Below are positions 32,892-34,366 of a stretch of 34,366 bases of DNA, piece by piece. A model generated the notes under the pieces. The model saw only the letters and a program-made list of their open reading frames with translations. It did no database searches and was not told the origin of the DNA. The DNA is from an uncultured Prevotella sp. Lineage in GTDB: Bacteria > Bacteroidota > Bacteroidia > Bacteroidales > Bacteroidaceae. The stretch is from positions 1 through 34,366 of the forward strand of contig CALCHM010000100.1 of NCBI GenBank assembly GCA_937901345.1, given 5' to 3'. Every line of letters begins with the position of its first letter. The first letter of the stretch is position 1. Position numbers and translations under genes: made by a program.

Positions 32892-33098
32892 CTATTCAGC
32901 AGGATCTTCCACCACTTCGTAAATAACCATTGCCGTCCAGTTTTGCCACGCTGAATTGTGTGGGTTGATATATTCGGCAGTGTACTTAATATCCCTTACG
33001 ACAATCTTATCCTTATGCTCGCAAAGAAAGTTGTTTACTTGCCGCTCAAACTTCTCCAACTCAGGAGTGCGGTCTCTGAAAAGTTTAATCTGTACCAT
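32892..33098 (-). CDS. Cse60-like small protein
   Basis: A 68-aa protein, MVQIKLFRDRTPELEKFERQ at the N-terminus, then VVRDIKYTAEY and TAMVIYEV. This strand-helix-strand-strand pattern resembles the Cse60 family (named from Bacillus sporulation but common in non-sporulating bacteria). The function is unknown. It is separated from the 113-aa gene by 81 bp on the same strand. Confidence 0.6.
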   Translation of the reverse strand: MVQIKLFRDRTPELEKFERQVNNFLCEHKDKIVVRDIKYTAEYINPHNSAWQNWTAMVIYEVVEDPAE

Positions 33099-33388
33099 AG
33101 TATTTGAATGATGTGTTAATTGAGTTACCTATATAATATAGAAACAAAAAGGAAAAAATTCAAAAAATGTGGTAACTTTATTTTTACAAATGCCACAAAT
33201 AACACCCTAGGTTGCTCCGTTGGGAGGTACTTCGGGGTATTTCATATCAATAAGGAAAGAGGTTCTTATTGCTTTACCCTTGTTTTCATCTTTGGCGCCA
33301 ACTCAGCGATGAACTGATGCTGTTCTTTGGGATGGTAACATAACTATATCCGAGGGGATGAAAAGCGAATGCTGATGATATGTAGCAT

Positions 33389-33430
33389 AAAAAAGTGAGG
33401 TGCGCCACACACATCGTAGCGCACCTCACT
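33389..33430 (-). terminator. Terminator of the truncated T9SS-cargo gene
   Basis: A 12-bp perfect stem (33394-33405 with 33419-33430) is followed on the minus strand by six T's. It lies 43 bp after the stop codon of the truncated gene. The rest of 33099-33388 shows no gene. Confidence 0.93.
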
Positions 33431-33472
33431 GAAAATTACTTTTTTGTCGTATGTATTCTTGTTACAAACAGT

Positions 33473-34078
33473 TTATCTGATTTGCACTTTCTGACCATTG
33501 ACAATATAGACACCACTTTTAAGTTTTGCAGAACTGTTTATGCGACGTCCAGAAACATCGTAAATCGTAACGTTTTGATTGCCAGAATCTGAGGGATTCA
33601 GTGTAAGTTGTTCCACTGCTGTTTCTGAATTTTCTTCAGCAGGAAGAACGACTTCAAGGTCAAACGTACCATCTGAAGATTGATTTGCCGAATATCGATC
33701 TATCACTAAAGAGGAATAAGGAAATGTTACAACTCCGTCTGAGTAAGTGGCAAGTGGAGCATATAACAACTGGGAGATGAAACTTGCATACCCTGCGTCT
33801 AACATCACACCTACGGGAGTAGTCAACAATTTTACATCTTTAGGATTTGTCACATCTATATAAATCCACCAATCTTGCTCAGGATCAATATAATCATACA
33901 TCGAACTATGGGTAAAAATGCGCAAAATAGAAAATTTGTACAAGTTGTTCGCCTCATTTTCATAAAGTCGCGTCTTATCTATCACTATTCGCCATAACAT
34001 TTCTACCACACGGATTGCCCATACATTTTTAAAGCGATTCGCAGTGCTGAATATGAAGCACAAGTTTGCATACCTCAC
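33473..34078 (-). pseudogene. Truncated gene with T9SS-type C-terminal sorting tail
   Basis: The 201-codon frame ends in NVTIYDVSGRRI and LKSGVYIVNGQKVQIR, the hallmark of type A sorting domains that direct proteins through the type IX secretion system. The 60-160 region is beta-rich and looks like the end of a larger secreted protein. There is no signal peptide: the N-terminal 48 residues are basic and protein-atypical, and the region upstream holds a repeat array instead of the missing gene body. T9SS cargo needs a Sec signal, so this is best read as a 3' gene remnant, although its terminator is intact. Confidence 0.6.
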
Positions 34079-34108
34079 GAGAGAACTTTCTAGTTTGAAA
34101 ACAATGGA

Positions 34109-34366
34109 AGTAAAAATGTATTAACATGCTGTGAACTGCTGGTAATTACTCTAAAAATGCTGTTTGAGGATCGAGAACCACAGGTAACGCTAGTAAAAAT
34201 CTTATTTTGTTGCTGAGAACTGCAGGTAACGGTATAAAAAAACGCATTTTATTGCCGTGAACCGCTGGGAATAGTAGTAAAAATGTCATTTTGTCGCCAC
34301 GAATCGTGGGGAACAACAGCAAAAATTCATTTTTTATGCTGTGAACCGTGGGGAATGGTCGTTTTC
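34109..34366. repeat. Degenerate 42-bp tandem array running off the window
   Basis: The anchor GAAC (once GAAT) recurs at 34133, 34175, 34217, 34259, 34301 and 34343, exactly 42 bp apart. Between anchors, units share only a GG-rich block (such as GCTGGGAAT) and an A5T/ATTTT block. A further, weaker unit may precede 34133. The array continues past the window end, so its full copy number is unknown. Confidence 0.88.

Noticed and set aside
33120..33317. 65-codon open frame upstream of the Cse60-like gene
   Set aside because: Composition is atypical, there is no promoter or homology, and it lies in a gap between two minus-strand genes.

Overview
The window looks like a chromosomal segment of a Bacteroidota bacterium of the order Bacteroidales, most likely Prevotellaceae-like. 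Supporting evidence: a two-component pair matching the Bacteroides RprX/RprY type, TlpA/DUF4369 lipoproteins, a T9SS-type C-terminal sorting tail, a DUF6261 protein, and several promoters of the Bacteroidota form TTTG-N19-TAnnTTTG. Species assignment is not possible from the sequence alone.

Layout. 1-2380: a 42-bp tandem array, a DUF6261 gene and a convergent Y1/REP-associated transposase-like gene with an extra C-terminal Rossmann-like domain. 2482-5249: an M50-type membrane metalloprotease with a small membrane protein, then a convergent YbdG-type MscS channel. 5350-11092: pgk with a strong promoter and terminator, an orphan substrate-binding lipoprotein, and mfd. 11282-15209: rprX, rprY, a DUF4827-like lipoprotein and a TlpA-like lipoprotein. 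15304-15711: a ten-unit 42-bp palindromic array between convergent genes. 15750-24182 (all minus): ZIP metal transporter, GH13 alpha-amylase, fabD, a small lipoprotein, maf, kdsC, a DUF2520 protein, a nitroreductase, pyrI and pyrB. 24347-26135 (plus): rubrerythrin and a DUF4369/TlpA lipoprotein. 26136-27074: terminators and a 40/41-bp array. 27075-30190 (minus): phospholipase D-family protein, kdsD, kdsA. 30301-30726: short tandem arrays, then tRNA-Pro(GGG) with promoter and terminator. 30955-34078 (minus): a protein with two sigma-70 region-2-like halves, a probable gene relic, a 113-aa unknown, a Cse60-like protein and a truncated T9SS-cargo gene. 34109-34366: another 42-bp array running off the window.

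How genes work together. kdsA, kdsD and kdsC supply three of the four steps to CMP-Kdo for lipopolysaccharide. pyrB and pyrI form aspartate carbamoyltransferase. RprX and RprY form a sensor-regulator pair. Rubrerythrin and the TlpA-like proteins fit redox and peroxide handling in an anaerobe.

Most unusual signals. (1) Three intergenic tandem arrays, unrelated in sequence, share an exact 42-bp period, and a fourth has a 40/41-bp period. (2) A protein is built from two gaplessly alignable degenerate sigma-region-2 halves. (3) The Y1 transposase-like protein carries a DprA/LOG-like tail. (4) The rprX promoter is so close to the start codon that the mRNA may be leaderless. All functional statements come from reading motifs; no database search was run.
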